This document shows positions 46,244 to 56,129 of a DNA stretch of 64,000 nucleotides, one piece after another. The stretch lies in assembly GCA_010672585.1 (NCBI GenBank), contig JAAHGF010000002.1:62001-126000 (forward strand), written 5' to 3'. Numbering within the stretch: position 1 is the first letter of the stretch; each line of letters starts with the position of its first letter. The notes beneath the pieces are model-generated. The model saw only the letters and a list, made by a program, of their open reading frames with translations, was not told the origin of the DNA and ran no database searches. The position numbers were made by a program, and so were the translations under genes. Source of the DNA: Okeania sp. SIO1I7 (GTDB lineage Bacteria > Cyanobacteriota > Cyanobacteriia > Cyanobacteriales > Microcoleaceae).

Positions 46244-47503
46244 TAGTGACACCAAAATATTACAACTTAGGGTTTGCTGAATAAAATCTTTTGGTAAGGG
46301 TAGGAGTCAGGAGTCATATAGAATCCATTTGGGATCTATTTAAAAATAGAGGAGGAGTAGGGGAGTAGGGGAGTAGGGGAGTAGGGGAGTAGGGAGCATT
46401 TTTATACCTACTTGGTGCGCTACCAAGTGTGACTAACCGTCGCGGGGTCGCATCCGCTTTTTCCGCTATTCTAGTTCCTGAATTTCCACTGGCTCGCTCA
46501 GACTGAGAACCACAGCCAAAAGTACATCCCACGTGGAAAGATACGGTTAGGGGTTCTATAGAGTCTGGTTATATAACTATATGTTCATAATTTTATCTAG
46601 ACTTCAATATCCAATCTCCTCCTATATCCTATCTTCCCATCCCCCTCAAATATATAATTAAGTGTTTAACCTGATTTTATATGAGGCTTTGGAGACTAAA
46701 TGAGGGGTCTGACCCTTAACTGCAACGTTGTAGTTATTCTGAGGGGTTTGACCCTTAACTGCAACGTTGTAGTTATTCTGAGGGGTCAGACCCTTAACTG
46801 CAACGTTGTAGTTATTCTGAGGGGTCAGACCCTTAACTACAACGTTATAGTTATTGAAATTTTTGGATGATATAGAATCTGGTGATTTAACGAAGTCAGA
46901 AGTCAGAAGTTAACCCACCCCTAACCCCGACCGTGGAGGGGAAGTAGGGGATTTGAGCTTCGCTCCAAAAATATTGCGCCTTAAAAGGCGGGGTTTTAGA
47001 CCCATATTATTTTGATAATATGTGTTCATAATTCTCGATAAGACTTCAATATTCAATCTCCCCTACTGCCCAAACTATATATAAGTACTATTCAACCGGA
47101 TTTGATATCAGGTAAGGGAGCCGTCGGATTAGCGATGTACAGGAGAAATGGGAATTATAGAGGAAGTCGTTGGAAAAACTGTCCATAGATTTTTCTGCCA
47201 TAATCAGCCCAAAATACTAGCTTTTTGCAGCTCTTTCCACTGAAAAGCTGGTACTTTCTCCAACCCAAAAAGGCACTTGCCTTTATCTTTCAATACGCGG
47301 GAGATTTAATCAGCAAGTCCTACTTAAATAGCTATTAGTTTTTAGCATTTCCGTTCCGGAATACTTTCTTAGGTCATGCTACGCAAATGCAAACAGCTAT
47401 CAGCTTTTAGAGAAAATCAAGTCTATAGATTTCTTAGTAAACCAGTATTATTAACTAGGCTATAGATAAATATAAAAATTTCTGAAAAAATTGCATTAAT
47501 TGT
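46244..47503. other. Long repeat-filled spacer
   Basis: No gene is supported. In order it contains: an end-like GGGTTTGCTGAATAAAATC (46268) of the TTAGGG-TGCTGA family; a GGGGAGTA microsatellite (about 46353-46395); four 39-bp tandem repeats (46702-46857); a CCCACCCCTAACCCC word (46915); an internal part of the TTAGGG-TGCTGA family (about 47157-47327); and a diverged GGAATACTTTCTTAGGTCATGC copy of the TGCGGAATGC word. Confidence 0.7.
46702..46857. repeat. Four tandem 39-bp palindrome-rich repeats
   Basis: Units start at 46702, 46741, 46780 and 46819, each GAGGGGTC(T/A)GACCCTTAAC then TGCAACGTTGTAGTTATTCT. Each unit holds two short palindromes, GGGTCAGACCC and CAACGTTG. The second unit has TTTGACCC, which spoils the first palindrome; the fourth has ACAACGTTATAG. 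They are not coding. Confidence 0.92.
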
Positions 47504-48265
47504 TCACCTTTTAACCTCTAAAGCAGTATATAAAATCATTTTTAAAAGTTGGAAACCGCCTTGGATATGTTTAAGATTTGATTTCCCATAAGTTCTTGGT
47601 AAATATTCTACAGGAATATCCTGAATAGTTAAGCCAAATTTTTTGCACCCAATGAGCAAATCAAAATCCCCAAAAGGATCGTATTTACCAAAGTTTTGCC
47701 AATTAGCAACTATCTGGAGATAGTTTTCTTTGCTAATAGCTTTAGTTCCACAAAGAGAATCTTTAATTTCGACTCCCAATACGATTGATAGTAGTTTAGC
47801 AAAAAAGCGATTAGCAAGTTGATTGAGCAATGGCATCGTTTTCAATGATACTGAATGAGTGAGTCGCGATCCATTCGCTAATTGGCAATTACCTGAAGCG
47901 ATCGCCTCGAAAAATTTGGTTAATTCTTTTGGTTGAACAGTTAAGTCAGAATCTAGAATAATCAGAACATCACCTGTTGCCATATTAAAACCCTGACGAA
48001 CAGCATCACCTTTTCCTTTACCATTATTCTGACATATTTTGATATCCCATTCCTCCTTATACAAGCTCTTAACTCTCTTGATTTCTTCCCAAGTATTGTC
48101 TGAGGAATTACTCTCAATAAATATAATTTCTGTGTGTTTACCTAGTTTTGGCATTTGAGTAATGCAATCTTCTATAGTACCAGTTTCGTTTCGGGCCGGT
48201 ATAATTACACTTGCTGTTTTTTGATGACTTGGTGCTTTTTTTGTGACTTCTAACATATCTAACAT
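47504..48265 (-). CDS. Family 2 glycosyltransferase
   Basis: This 253-residue protein has the GT-A fold with ASVIIPARNETGTIEDCITQ at the N-terminus, TEIIFIESNSSDNTWEEIKR, GKGDAVRQGFN, and the metal-binding acidic motif as ILDSDLTV. A later segment DSLCGTKAISKENY and the FDLLIGCKKFG region resemble the dolichol-phosphate-mannose-synthase-like group, which transfer sugars to lipid carriers. There are no membrane helices. Two Met codons three apart can start the protein. The acceptor is unknown; surface glycan synthesis is likely. Confidence 0.88.
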   Translation of the reverse strand: MLDMLEVTKKAPSHQKTASVIIPARNETGTIEDCITQMPKLGKHTEIIFIESNSSDNTWEEIKRVKSLYKEEWDIKICQNNGKGKGDAVRQGFNMATGDVLIILDSDLTVQPKELTKFFEAIASGNCQLANGSRLTHSVSLKTMPLLNQLANRFFAKLLSIVLGVEIKDSLCGTKAISKENYLQIVANWQNFGKYDPFGDFDLLIGCKKFGLTIQDIPVEYLPRTYGKSNLKHIQGGFQLLKMILYTALEVKR

Positions 48266-48375
48266 ATATTACCTATCTTTATTATTTATAGTCATCTTTT
48301 GTGTAACAAAGCAGTGTTTTACCTAAAATGACATTATACCAAATATTCATACTTAATACTACTAAAAATTAACCA

Positions 48376-50610
48376 CTAATTTTGCAGCGATTCATACAAA
48401 GCTTCTAATTTAGCAGAAACATCTGGAGGTTTAGCCGTAAAATGAATATAAAAATTTCCATTTCCTGCTTTTTTCTCTAAAACCTTGCCATAAACATCCT
48501 CACTTTCTACTCCATCCCAGATAAAATTAAGCTTAATATTAATCAAAGCTGGTGGCAGATCATCTCGTGCTTGCATACCCTGAATTTCTGCTTCTTTTTC
48601 TGATAGTTTGATTAAACTTCCTTTTTGCAAACTATCACCGACATTTTTACCATCTAAAACTACATAATGTAAAGATATTGGTTCTTGAAGTGGTAGATAA
48701 TGTTCTTCTTCTTTTGTCAAAAATAAATTATATTTACCCTCAATACCAGCAACATCATAAATAGTAATTGGTTGTTTAACTCCTTTTGGCATTACTTCTT
48801 TTTCATCATTAATTTTAATTATTGGTCCCACATTTTTTAAGGTTGTCTCAGAAATTAAAATTTGACCACCTGTAGTATAAGATTCAATCCGATAAGTTAA
48901 ATTTACCTGACTGCCTACCACACCATATTTTGTCCGTTTATCAGAGCCAATATTACCAACAACAACCTCTCCAGTATTAATACCAATTCCCATTTCTAAT
49001 GGTGGTAAACCCCATTCTTTCATCTGTTTATTGACAGGTTCCATTGCTAATTGCATATCAATCGCACAAGCAATAGCTCTTACCGGGTCGTCTTCTCTAG
49101 TTATTGGGGCACCAAATAAAACCAAAATTCCATCCCCCATAAACTCATCAATAGTTCCCTGATACTTAGTAATTACATCTGCCATATATCCCAAATAAAA
49201 GTTAAGAATTTTCACAACTTCTTCTGGTGTTATACGTTCTGATGTGGCAGTAAACCCTCTTAAATCAGAAGTTAAAATTGTGATGTTTCTACGTTCGCCT
49301 CCTAACTTTAATCCTTCAGGACTTTCTAATAAAGTAGCCACTACTTCATCAGTTAAATAACGACCAAAAGTTTTGCGAATATCTTGTGCAGTACGAGCAA
49401 TATAAGCTGTAATTGTAACTGCTGACATACTCATACCTAAAAACGCTGGAATTACTGGCAACCAAAAATTCCAGACAAAAGCAGTATAGGTACTAGCGAA
49501 TAAAACTATACCTGCAGCGAACATTGTCAATACTTTCCAAATAGAAAAATAGCTAACACCACCAGCAGTACGCCATTTCCAGGTTGTCGCTGCCCCCACT
49601 AAAGACCAGAATAAAATCCATGCCCACTCAAGAGGTTCTGCCCAAATCTGAATCAGAGAACGACCACTAATAGCAGAACTAATTAGTTGACTGATTAGAT
49701 TAGCATGAACTTCTACCCCACTCATTGGTTCTAGAGTTTTAATTAAGTTACTACTGTGGGGAGTAGAAAATAAATCATTAAACCCTTCACTAACTGCTCC
49801 AATCAAGATGATGCGATCGCGACCCCATTCAGGTGGCACTCTGTCTTCGAGAATATCCATCATGGACACAATATCAAAGTGGCGACTCGGACCCCGGTAA
49901 TTTAAAAGCATTAGATAACCACCTGCATCTGCCCTGATATAACCACCATCGTTGGCTTCAAATGGCTCTATTATTGTCTTTCCTAGCTGAAATTTGTCAC
50001 CATCAATTTTCTCAAGACTAATCTCAAAAGTATCTAAGTAACGCAAAGCAATATGAGAAGCAAAACTCCAGACATTTTCTCCGTTTTGCAGCGTGACATA
50101 TAAATAACCTCGTCGAATTTTTTTATCTGGGTCTACCTTTACATCATTAGCCCCTGCCTGGTTATTCGCTTCCAGAGCTGGTGGTGCTTCTATTACGTCA
50201 TTTTGCCTTTCCCCCACTACTTTTTTAATCCCTACCAAGTTGGGGGTAGACTTGAATACTTCCACTAATTTCTGATGGCCAGGTTCTACAGGTAAGTCTC
50301 GATAAATGTCTAAACCAATGACTTTTGGCTCCATTGCTTTTAATTTATTCAGCAATTTAGCATAAATAGCGTCAGGAAAAATTGGTTGCCCGACTGCTCT
50401 GACATCATCTTCATTAATACCTACAATGACGATACGATTGTCTGGACTCTCCAAAGGCCGCCATCGCATATATTGGTCATAAGTTGCCCATTCCCAAGCT
50501 TGTAGTAAGCCAAGAAAACGTAGTAGGATTACTAACCCTGTGACGCTCGGGGCGGTAATCCATACGCCATACCACTGAGAAAAAAAATTTTGGCATTTAT
50601 TCCATAACAT
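48376..50610 (-). CDS. CHASE2-domain class III nucleotide cyclase
   Basis: The product has 744 residues from the ATG at 50610; a TTG further upstream at 50661 lies beside repeats. After an N-terminal membrane helix (TAPSVTGLVILLRFLGLLQ) comes a CHASE2 extracytoplasmic sensor domain (WRPLESPDNRIVIVGINEDD to about 330), three membrane helices (WAWILFWSLVGAATT, VLTMFAAGIVLFASTY, FLGMSMSAVTITAYI), and the cyclase domain from about 430. Both metal-binding Asp are present (TSDLRGFT, FMGDGILVLFG). The position usually Lys in adenylate cyclases (IDKFxGD) is Glu here, as in guanylate cyclases; this substitution is common in related cyanobacterial sequences and does not settle the substrate. The C-terminal ~130 residues are an unassigned domain. 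Confidence 0.9.
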   Translation of the reverse strand: MLWNKCQNFFSQWYGVWITAPSVTGLVILLRFLGLLQAWEWATYDQYMRWRPLESPDNRIVIVGINEDDVRAVGQPIFPDAIYAKLLNKLKAMEPKVIGLDIYRDLPVEPGHQKLVEVFKSTPNLVGIKKVVGERQNDVIEAPPALEANNQAGANDVKVDPDKKIRRGYLYVTLQNGENVWSFASHIALRYLDTFEISLEKIDGDKFQLGKTIIEPFEANDGGYIRADAGGYLMLLNYRGPSRHFDIVSMMDILEDRVPPEWGRDRIILIGAVSEGFNDLFSTPHSSNLIKTLEPMSGVEVHANLISQLISSAISGRSLIQIWAEPLEWAWILFWSLVGAATTWKWRTAGGVSYFSIWKVLTMFAAGIVLFASTYTAFVWNFWLPVIPAFLGMSMSAVTITAYIARTAQDIRKTFGRYLTDEVVATLLESPEGLKLGGERRNITILTSDLRGFTATSERITPEEVVKILNFYLGYMADVITKYQGTIDEFMGDGILVLFGAPITREDDPVRAIACAIDMQLAMEPVNKQMKEWGLPPLEMGIGINTGEVVVGNIGSDKRTKYGVVGSQVNLTYRIESYTTGGQILISETTLKNVGPIIKINDEKEVMPKGVKQPITIYDVAGIEGKYNLFLTKEEEHYLPLQEPISLHYVVLDGKNVGDSLQKGSLIKLSEKEAEIQGMQARDDLPPALINIKLNFIWDGVESEDVYGKVLEKKAGNGNFYIHFTAKPPDVSAKLEALYESLQN

Positions 50611-50668
50611 TTGTGTTAGCTGCTTTGTAGAAATTAAAAGTTTTTGAGGGTGGTTCAACAATTAATAA

Positions 50669-50943
50669 TTAGGGTGTGCTGAAAAAGTCTTTTAGTAGGG
50701 GTAGGAGACAACCCACCCCTCGCCCCTCCCAGGAGGGGAATACAGGAGACAGGAGACAGGAGGAACGGGGAATTTAGAGGAGGTAGGAGCGGGCGTTTTG
50801 TCCCTAAATTTTTCTGTTCCTGATTTGCCCAAAATGCGCTCCTTTTTGAAAGTTTTAGACTAAAACCAGCGCACTTTTTGGGAATATCAGAAGGCTAAAA
50901 CCTTTATTTATCAATGTTTTGATAATTAATCAGTAAGCCCTAA
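50669..50943. mobile_element. Non-autonomous element, TTAGGG(C/T)TTGCTGA family
   Basis: 275 bp. Begins TTAGGGTGTGCTGAAAAAG and ends AATCAGTAAGCCCTAA, imperfect inverted repeats. Inside lie an ACCCACCCCTCGCCCCTCCC palindrome block (about 50710-50738) and AAAACCAGCGCACTTTTTGG. Related sequence is at 40661-41113 and, in part, 24330-24507 and 47157-47327. After it, ATTAATTATTAATT words fill the space to the DUF928 gene end. Confidence 0.65.
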
Positions 50944-51071
50944 CTATTAATTATTAATTATTAATTATTAATTATTAATTATTATTTACCCGCCTTTACC
51001 ATAAAATCAATGTGATAGTAGTGTACCAGACTCAACTTAGTTACTGACAGCTATTTCAATGCTAATTTAAT

Positions 51072-51806
51072 TTATTCTTCTACTTGACAGCAGGGTGCAA
51101 AGGGTTCAGAAGCAATCTCTTGTAATCCAACTGATGTGAGTAATTCTTCCCACTCTGTCGGGTTAGAATTGCGTAACTCGGCCACGGTAGCGATCGTTTC
51201 ATTCCAAATCTTGGCTTTTGCATATATCTCTGCTTGTTCGAGGAGACTAGCATTTTTTAAGCTATTTTCTAAGTCTGAACTGATTTCTACTTTTTTGACA
51301 ATTCCTTCAACAGATTCGTTAGCACTGTAATCCCATTCATCGCAAATCATAGCAAATCTCCAAGTATATTCTTTATTAGTTGTCAAACTTACATTTTTTG
51401 GCAGGGCAAGTTTGACAATACCAGAAGTCTCGGAAATATCTAATTTTGTTACATAGATGCTCTTACCTGATTTATCTGTTATTTCAAATTGTGCTGACTT
51501 TGCTTCGTGTTCGGGAACATACACGAAAAATTTGGGATTATCAGCAACTGTTGTTCCGACATTATCTCCAGGCATTAAAGCTGTCAATTTGGTTTGACCA
51601 GGAGTACAGTAGGATTCTGGAGCGCGAGTACCCCCACCTCTTGTTTCTCCTGAGCTTTCCCTTTGTGGCCCAGAAGGAAATTCTATACTAATCAGCAATT
51701 CTGCGGTTGACTGTGCTTGTGCTAACTGCACACCTGAAAAAGTTACAATAATTGGGGATGTAGCTAAAGCCAAAAGTCCCCAAAGCTTGATATTTTGCCT
51801 CCCCAT
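51072..51806 (-). CDS. DUF928 exported protein
   Basis: The product has 244 residues from the ATG at 51806, with a signal peptide (LWGLLALATSPIIVTFSGVQLAQAQ). The family pattern follows: YCTPGQTKLTALMPGDNVGT, then NPKFFVYVPEH, TSGIVKLALPKN, EYTWRFAMICD. DUF928 proteins are common in cyanobacteria, often next to CHASE2 or other sensor genes. Here the CHASE2 cyclase gene lies 460 bp away on the same strand, downstream of this one. The function is unknown; a periplasmic partner of the sensor is an inference from that repeated neighbourhood. The C-terminal third is helical with a final Cys pair (CCQVEE). Confidence 0.85.
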   Translation of the reverse strand: MGRQNIKLWGLLALATSPIIVTFSGVQLAQAQSTAELLISIEFPSGPQRESSGETRGGGTRAPESYCTPGQTKLTALMPGDNVGTTVADNPKFFVYVPEHEAKSAQFEITDKSGKSIYVTKLDISETSGIVKLALPKNVSLTTNKEYTWRFAMICDEWDYSANESVEGIVKKVEISSDLENSLKNASLLEQAEIYAKAKIWNETIATVAELRNSNPTEWEELLTSVGLQEIASEPFAPCCQVEE

Positions 51807-53159
51807 AATCAAAGATATCTCCTTTTTTTGATATTTTCACTATACCTGTAATCCTAACATACCTCTAAATCGGTTTTTATCAGTGTATTAATTTACTTCA
51901 AACCTTTAATTATTTATCTTTGATAGATTATTACTGATAATTAATCAGATATGCAGTTTTATGTTTATAAATTAAGTGAGTAGGGTACAGGGAAAATAAG
52001 AGAGTCAAGAAGGATAGGGTAGAAAAAAGTTTTTTTAAGGCTAATTAAGCGGACATCATATAACCTATTATATATATTGTTAATCAATAAAAATAATTAC
52101 AAACAATATTTACGCTATATCTTGCAATAGAGGAGTGAGAAGATAAAATTTTTGTTGTAATTTGTTCTTAGATATACTTACTTAACAATCGATATCAGCA
52201 ACCAGAAGGAAAAAAAGATTAAATTTTTACCTTGATCAAAAAGTTTATGGATAGAGCTACAAAAAAAGGTAAGCTCACAGCTAGACAATGATCTATAGCT
52301 TGAGTTTCAAGCGAATTTAAGCCTGCTCTCGAAGATAAGCTTGCAGACTGCGGTCAGTGGTCTTCAGTGTTTGCGCAGCATTGCGTCAGCACGCGCAGGA
52401 AGCTATCTCCAAAGCTCATGCAACCATGTATGGGTAAGTTTGGGTAAGTTTAGTAGAACGGAATCTAGAAATGTATCATACACATCGCGTATTTTTGGGA
52501 AAATTATATATTTACCGAAATTGGATTTGTTAGATTTGATATATAAGTAAGGGATGATGAGAAAGTAAATCTAAAATAGATGTGAGGGGATAGGCAAATT
52601 GATGAAACATAGTAATCAAGCAAGACAAAATAGAACAACATTTAGGAAAATCTTGATTTGTTGTTGTAGCTACCATTTGAATCAATTAACAATTATTTAG
52701 TTAGTCTCCTGGGGAGGAACTGCACAATTCAGGTGTATGATAGAAAATGAGCGACCTACCACAAAGGTGCACCACGCACTTTTCCAACATAAACGTGGGG
52801 GTATTAAACAAACCTGTTAAAAATATTAACTTTTAACTGATGACTGATAAATAACATCTTTAAATACTGAGTTAATTGACAATATCTCACAAAAATTTTC
52901 AACAAGAGTCTGTTTTTTTATGGGATGTATTATAAAAGTTGTTAGTGATGTATACAAAAATTGCCTACTTATCCGGCCTCTGTTTCTCAATAGTCCCAAC
53001 CTGGTGAAAAGATAGTTAAGGTACTCTATATAAATACAGCTTTTTATTTGGGCTAAGTATATACTCTAGCTTATAATTATTACTCAAAGCTATTGATATT
53101 TTGAGTCTGTCGATCGAGTAACCTAACATTTATAGTAGCAGATTTAAGAAAGAGGTAGT
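51807..53159. other. Long spacer without a supported gene
   Basis: No gene is supported on either strand. The AT-rich stretch has scattered near-matches to repeat words (GCGGACATCATATAACC at about 52053, GTTTGCGCAGCATTGCGTC near 52371, ATGGGTAAGTTTGGGTAAGT at about 52431). A frame of 69 codons at 52341-52550 lacks a ribosome site and protein-like pattern. Regulatory RNA cannot be excluded. Confidence 0.5.
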
Positions 53160-53453
53160 ATGACTATTTCATTATTCAAACAACTCGGTTTTATTTCTTT
53201 TATACCTATATTTTTAATCATATCTTTTGAGTATCCTTCTTTGTCAAAAAATTACACTCAAAATCAAAAATTCTCAGATAATGAAGCAAACAATAAATTC
53301 AAACTGAACAAGCCTAAATCGACTAAACTGCAAAATCAACCTCCTAATAAATATCTAAAAAATAGAATAGAAGTATCTGAAGATGGATGTATAATTAAGA
53401 ACTTGAGATTGAGAAATGGTATCAATATCAAAATCCGACAAAATTGTAATTAA
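53160..53453 (+). CDS. Small secreted protein of unknown function
   Basis: This 97-residue protein has a signal peptide-like start (LFKQLGFISFIPIFLIISF, cleavage possible near residue 29). A Lys/Asn-rich region and a C-terminal part EVSEDGCIIKNLRLRNGINI containing two Cys follow. An AGAGG site lies 8 bases before the ATG. I do not recognise the family. Codon use is the same AT-rich type as the neighbourhood. It may be transcribed independently: the next gene on this strand is 450 bp away. Confidence 0.5.
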   Translation: MTISLFKQLGFISFIPIFLIISFEYPSLSKNYTQNQKFSDNEANNKFKLNKPKSTKLQNQPPNKYLKNRIEVSEDGCIIKNLRLRNGINIKIRQNCN

Positions 53454-53901
53454 GTGAAATTTTAAAAAATCAGGTTGGAAGAAGAAGTCAGGAGTCAGAA
53501 CTCAGGTAGGGGAGCCGTCGGATTGGCGACGTACAGGAGAATGCAGTTTATGGACATTATCACCCCACCAACAGTATTTGCACCGCGAGTGATGGTGGGA
53601 TATTAAACCCATAAGGGAAAAGATAAATAATACAATTATTTGACAGCCAATAATTAGGAATTAAACTGAATTTACTGATAATTATTGAAGTATTAAAAAT
53701 TCAAATAATGCTCTGGTAATAGCAACTTCAAAAATCAATACTTAACAGTAAATTTAAGTAGACAATAAACCTTTTTCAGGCTAATGTTGTCGGTATCCAA
53801 AAAATAATTAAATATTTTAAATACTACCCATTTTGACTTGCTATTAGAATTAGAATATATTTGTTGACTGCAATATCCTAATTCAGCAAGGTAATGCAAC
53901 T
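53454..53901. other. Spacer upstream of pilT
   Basis: No gene is seen. It contains GTCAGGAGTCAGAACTCAGG words and a stretch GGGGAGCCGTCGGATTGGCGA (about 53501) that also occurs near 47107 (AGGGAGCCGTCGGATTAGCG). A promoter for pilT should lie in the AT-rich last 150 bases, but I cannot single it out. Confidence 0.4.
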
Positions 53902-55197
53902 ATGACACAAACACCACCACCTCGTCCCCCAGCTCCCCGTCCTCCTGGAGGCCGTGGTTTACCACGTCCCCCAGCTCCACCTAGTCCACCAGCAGCAAGA
54001 AAACCGCCAACATCTCCTCCACCTTCTTCCGATCCTTCAGTATCATCAACATCTGTTTCTCAACAACTGATTCCTCCAACGGAAACTGCACCAGTAGCTC
54101 AAATAGCAACTTCTGGTGGCCCACAACTGGGTTCTGGACAAATACCGCTAACAGATATTGTCCGGCGAGCTAATGAAGAAGGTGTTTCAGATGTTCATGT
54201 AGGGGTCAAAGAAATACCACGGTTCCGCAAACGTGGAGACCTTCTACCGCTTGAATATCCAGAAACTGACTTGAACACCTTTATGTTTTGGTTGCGAGAA
54301 ATTCTTACAGATGAAGAAATTCGTGCATTCCAAGAAAATCTTGACTTTGATGGTGCTGCGGACTTAGGTTTTGTACGGATTAGGATTAGCTTGTTTGACT
54401 CTCTTGCTGGTCCAGGGATGGTTTTACGACTGATTGGGTCTAAAATCCTGACTATGGAGCAACTTAAATTGCCAGAAGTCTTTAAAAAAGTCTGCCATTA
54501 CCATAAAGGGTTAATTTTGGTGACCGGACCTACAGGTTCTGGTAAGTCTACCACCATGGCGGCGATGATTGATTATATGAACAATACTTTTCCTTATCAT
54601 GTAATCACGATCGAAGACCCTGTAGAATTTGTCCATGAAAGCCGAAAATGTTTGATCAAGCACCGGGAAGTAGGTAGACATACTCTAAAATTTTTCAATG
54701 CTCTTAAAGGTGCTCTCCGTCAAGACCCTGACTTAATGTTAGTAGGGGAAATTCGAGATAAGGAAACGGTGGGAATAGCGATTAAAGCTGCTTCTACAGG
54801 ACACTTGGTGATGGGAACATTGCACACCAACAGCGCCATCAAGACTCTGACTCGTATTCTGGATATGTTTTCTGCTGAGGAACAACCGGCGATTAAATTA
54901 GCTCTTTCAGAAATTCTGGTAGCAATTATTGCTCAGTTGTTGTGCAAAACTACTGATGGTAAGCGGGCAGCTTTCCATGACATTTTGATTAATACTGATG
55001 TAATTAAGGAATATATTATTAAAGACCAGTATGAAGAAATTAACCAAATTATGCTCAAAGATACTTATGAAGGTATGACTACCATGAATAGGTCTTTGTT
55101 TGAGCTTTACCAAGAGGGTCGAATTACAGAAGAAACAGCAATAGATCAATCTCCTTACCCAAATGAAATGGCTCAGATGTTACGAGGTAGAATTTAA
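53902..55197 (+). CDS. pilT: Type IV pilus retraction ATPase PilT
   Basis: This 431-residue protein is the hexameric cytoplasmic ATPase that depolymerises type IV pili, driving twitching, phototaxis and DNA uptake. After a Pro-rich N-terminal tail of ~70 residues, typical of cyanobacterial PilT1, come ILTDEEIRAF, Walker A TGPTGSGKSTT (about 208-218), the Asp box VITIEDPVEFVHESRKC, Walker B DLMLVGEIRDKET with the catalytic Glu, and the His box GHLVMGTLHTNSA. All motifs are intact. The usual C-terminal AIRNL-like motif is not clear. A KaiB-fold gene follows on the same strand 140 bp later. Confidence 0.95.
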   Translation: MTQTPPPRPPAPRPPGGRGLPRPPAPPSPPAARKPPTSPPPSSDPSVSSTSVSQQLIPPTETAPVAQIATSGGPQLGSGQIPLTDIVRRANEEGVSDVHVGVKEIPRFRKRGDLLPLEYPETDLNTFMFWLREILTDEEIRAFQENLDFDGAADLGFVRIRISLFDSLAGPGMVLRLIGSKILTMEQLKLPEVFKKVCHYHKGLILVTGPTGSGKSTTMAAMIDYMNNTFPYHVITIEDPVEFVHESRKCLIKHREVGRHTLKFFNALKGALRQDPDLMLVGEIRDKETVGIAIKAASTGHLVMGTLHTNSAIKTLTRILDMFSAEEQPAIKLALSEILVAIIAQLLCKTTDGKRAAFHDILINTDVIKEYIIKDQYEEINQIMLKDTYEGMTTMNRSLFELYQEGRITEETAIDQSPYPNEMAQMLRGRI

Positions 55198-55335
55198 AAA
55201 GATTGTGAAGTTTTAAATTTTAAGCTCTCAGGATGAACTAGAGTAAAATAAATTAACGGTAAAGTTTTAAGTTAAGCTAATGCTTTAAGCAGTCGAGTTT
55301 AATGTAAAAACTCAAAAGTCTGTAGTCGATCCTAA

Positions 55336-56124
55336 TTGATTTTCTTGAAACCAGCTCCAGAAAAATTCCCCCTGTTGTTCAAAGGTATTGCTTTGTTTAC
55401 ACCTGGGGGGGATTTAATTTATTGTATAGACCCAAGTAAACAAAATCGATGGCATCTACACCTATGTGTAGAGCTACAAGAGATATTGGGGTTATCAGAA
55501 CCACCTCATTTCTTAATACCAGGATACACTGCAACTATTGATAAATGGCTAGACCATCGTACTCAAGAAGTCCAAGTTTCTGCTGAAGCTTATGCTCCAG
55601 TCTTAAGATATCAAATATTACTTAATGCCATTTTTAAGACGGATAACTTAATTTGGCAACCTGCTCCTTGGTCAGAGGAATTTTGTAATCCAATGGTAAT
55701 TGCTACTTATTACGACCAGTTTTCTCAACTCTGGGAAAATCATGACCTTGTTGTACATCTTGAGCAGCAAGAGGCTAATCTGGACTCAACTCCAGAGGAA
55801 TTTTTGACCTCCAGTCTCGACCTACAACTAGAAAAACCACAAGTTCAAGGGTATGTTCTCCGCTTATTTGTATCGGGTAACAATATTGGGACTGAGCGGA
55901 CTCTGAAGAACCTGCACCAAATATTAGAACAGTCTCTTTCTCATCCTTATACTTTAAAGGTAATAGATGTGTTGCAACATCCGGAACAAGCTGAAGCAGA
56001 TCAAATTACTGCGACTCCTACCCTGATTAGGGTTTGGCCTCTACCTGTGCGGAGAATTGTTGGGGAATTTAATGATGTGGAAAAAATTCTTAAGTTGTTG
56101 GAAGGTGCTAATTCTAGATTTTAA
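55336..56124 (+). CDS. KaiB-fold circadian-type protein with an extra N-terminal domain
   Basis: 262 residues from a TTG at 55336 (a TTG at 55345 is an alternative; TAA directly precedes the first). The N-terminal ~170 residues have the pattern FKGIALFTPGGDLIYCIDP and SQLWENHDLVVHLE, of no fold I recognise. The C-terminal ~90 residues (from VLRLFVSGNNIGTERTLKNL to the end) are a KaiB/thioredoxin-like domain with DVLQHPEQAEADQITATPTL and LPVRRIVGEF, the cis-Pro region of KaiB. Classical KaiB is ~105 residues and lacks the N-terminal part. It sits just after pilT, which may mean a link to motility; that is inference. Confidence 0.85.
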   Translation: MIFLKPAPEKFPLLFKGIALFTPGGDLIYCIDPSKQNRWHLHLCVELQEILGLSEPPHFLIPGYTATIDKWLDHRTQEVQVSAEAYAPVLRYQILLNAIFKTDNLIWQPAPWSEEFCNPMVIATYYDQFSQLWENHDLVVHLEQQEANLDSTPEEFLTSSLDLQLEKPQVQGYVLRLFVSGNNIGTERTLKNLHQILEQSLSHPYTLKVIDVLQHPEQAEADQITATPTLIRVWPLPVRRIVGEFNDVEKILKLLEGANSRF

Positions 56125-56129
56125 ATGTT

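Noticed and set aside
46314-46532. A 72-codon minus-strand frame
   Set aside because: It runs through a GGGGAGTA microsatellite and lacks a ribosome site or family pattern.
46702-46857. 39-bp repeats as a CRISPR array
   Set aside because: No spacers between units; a true CRISPR needs unique 30-40 bp spacers.
52341-52550. A 69-codon plus-strand frame
   Set aside because: No ribosome site, no conserved pattern, and its start overlaps a diverged copy of the TGCGCAGCATTGCG word.
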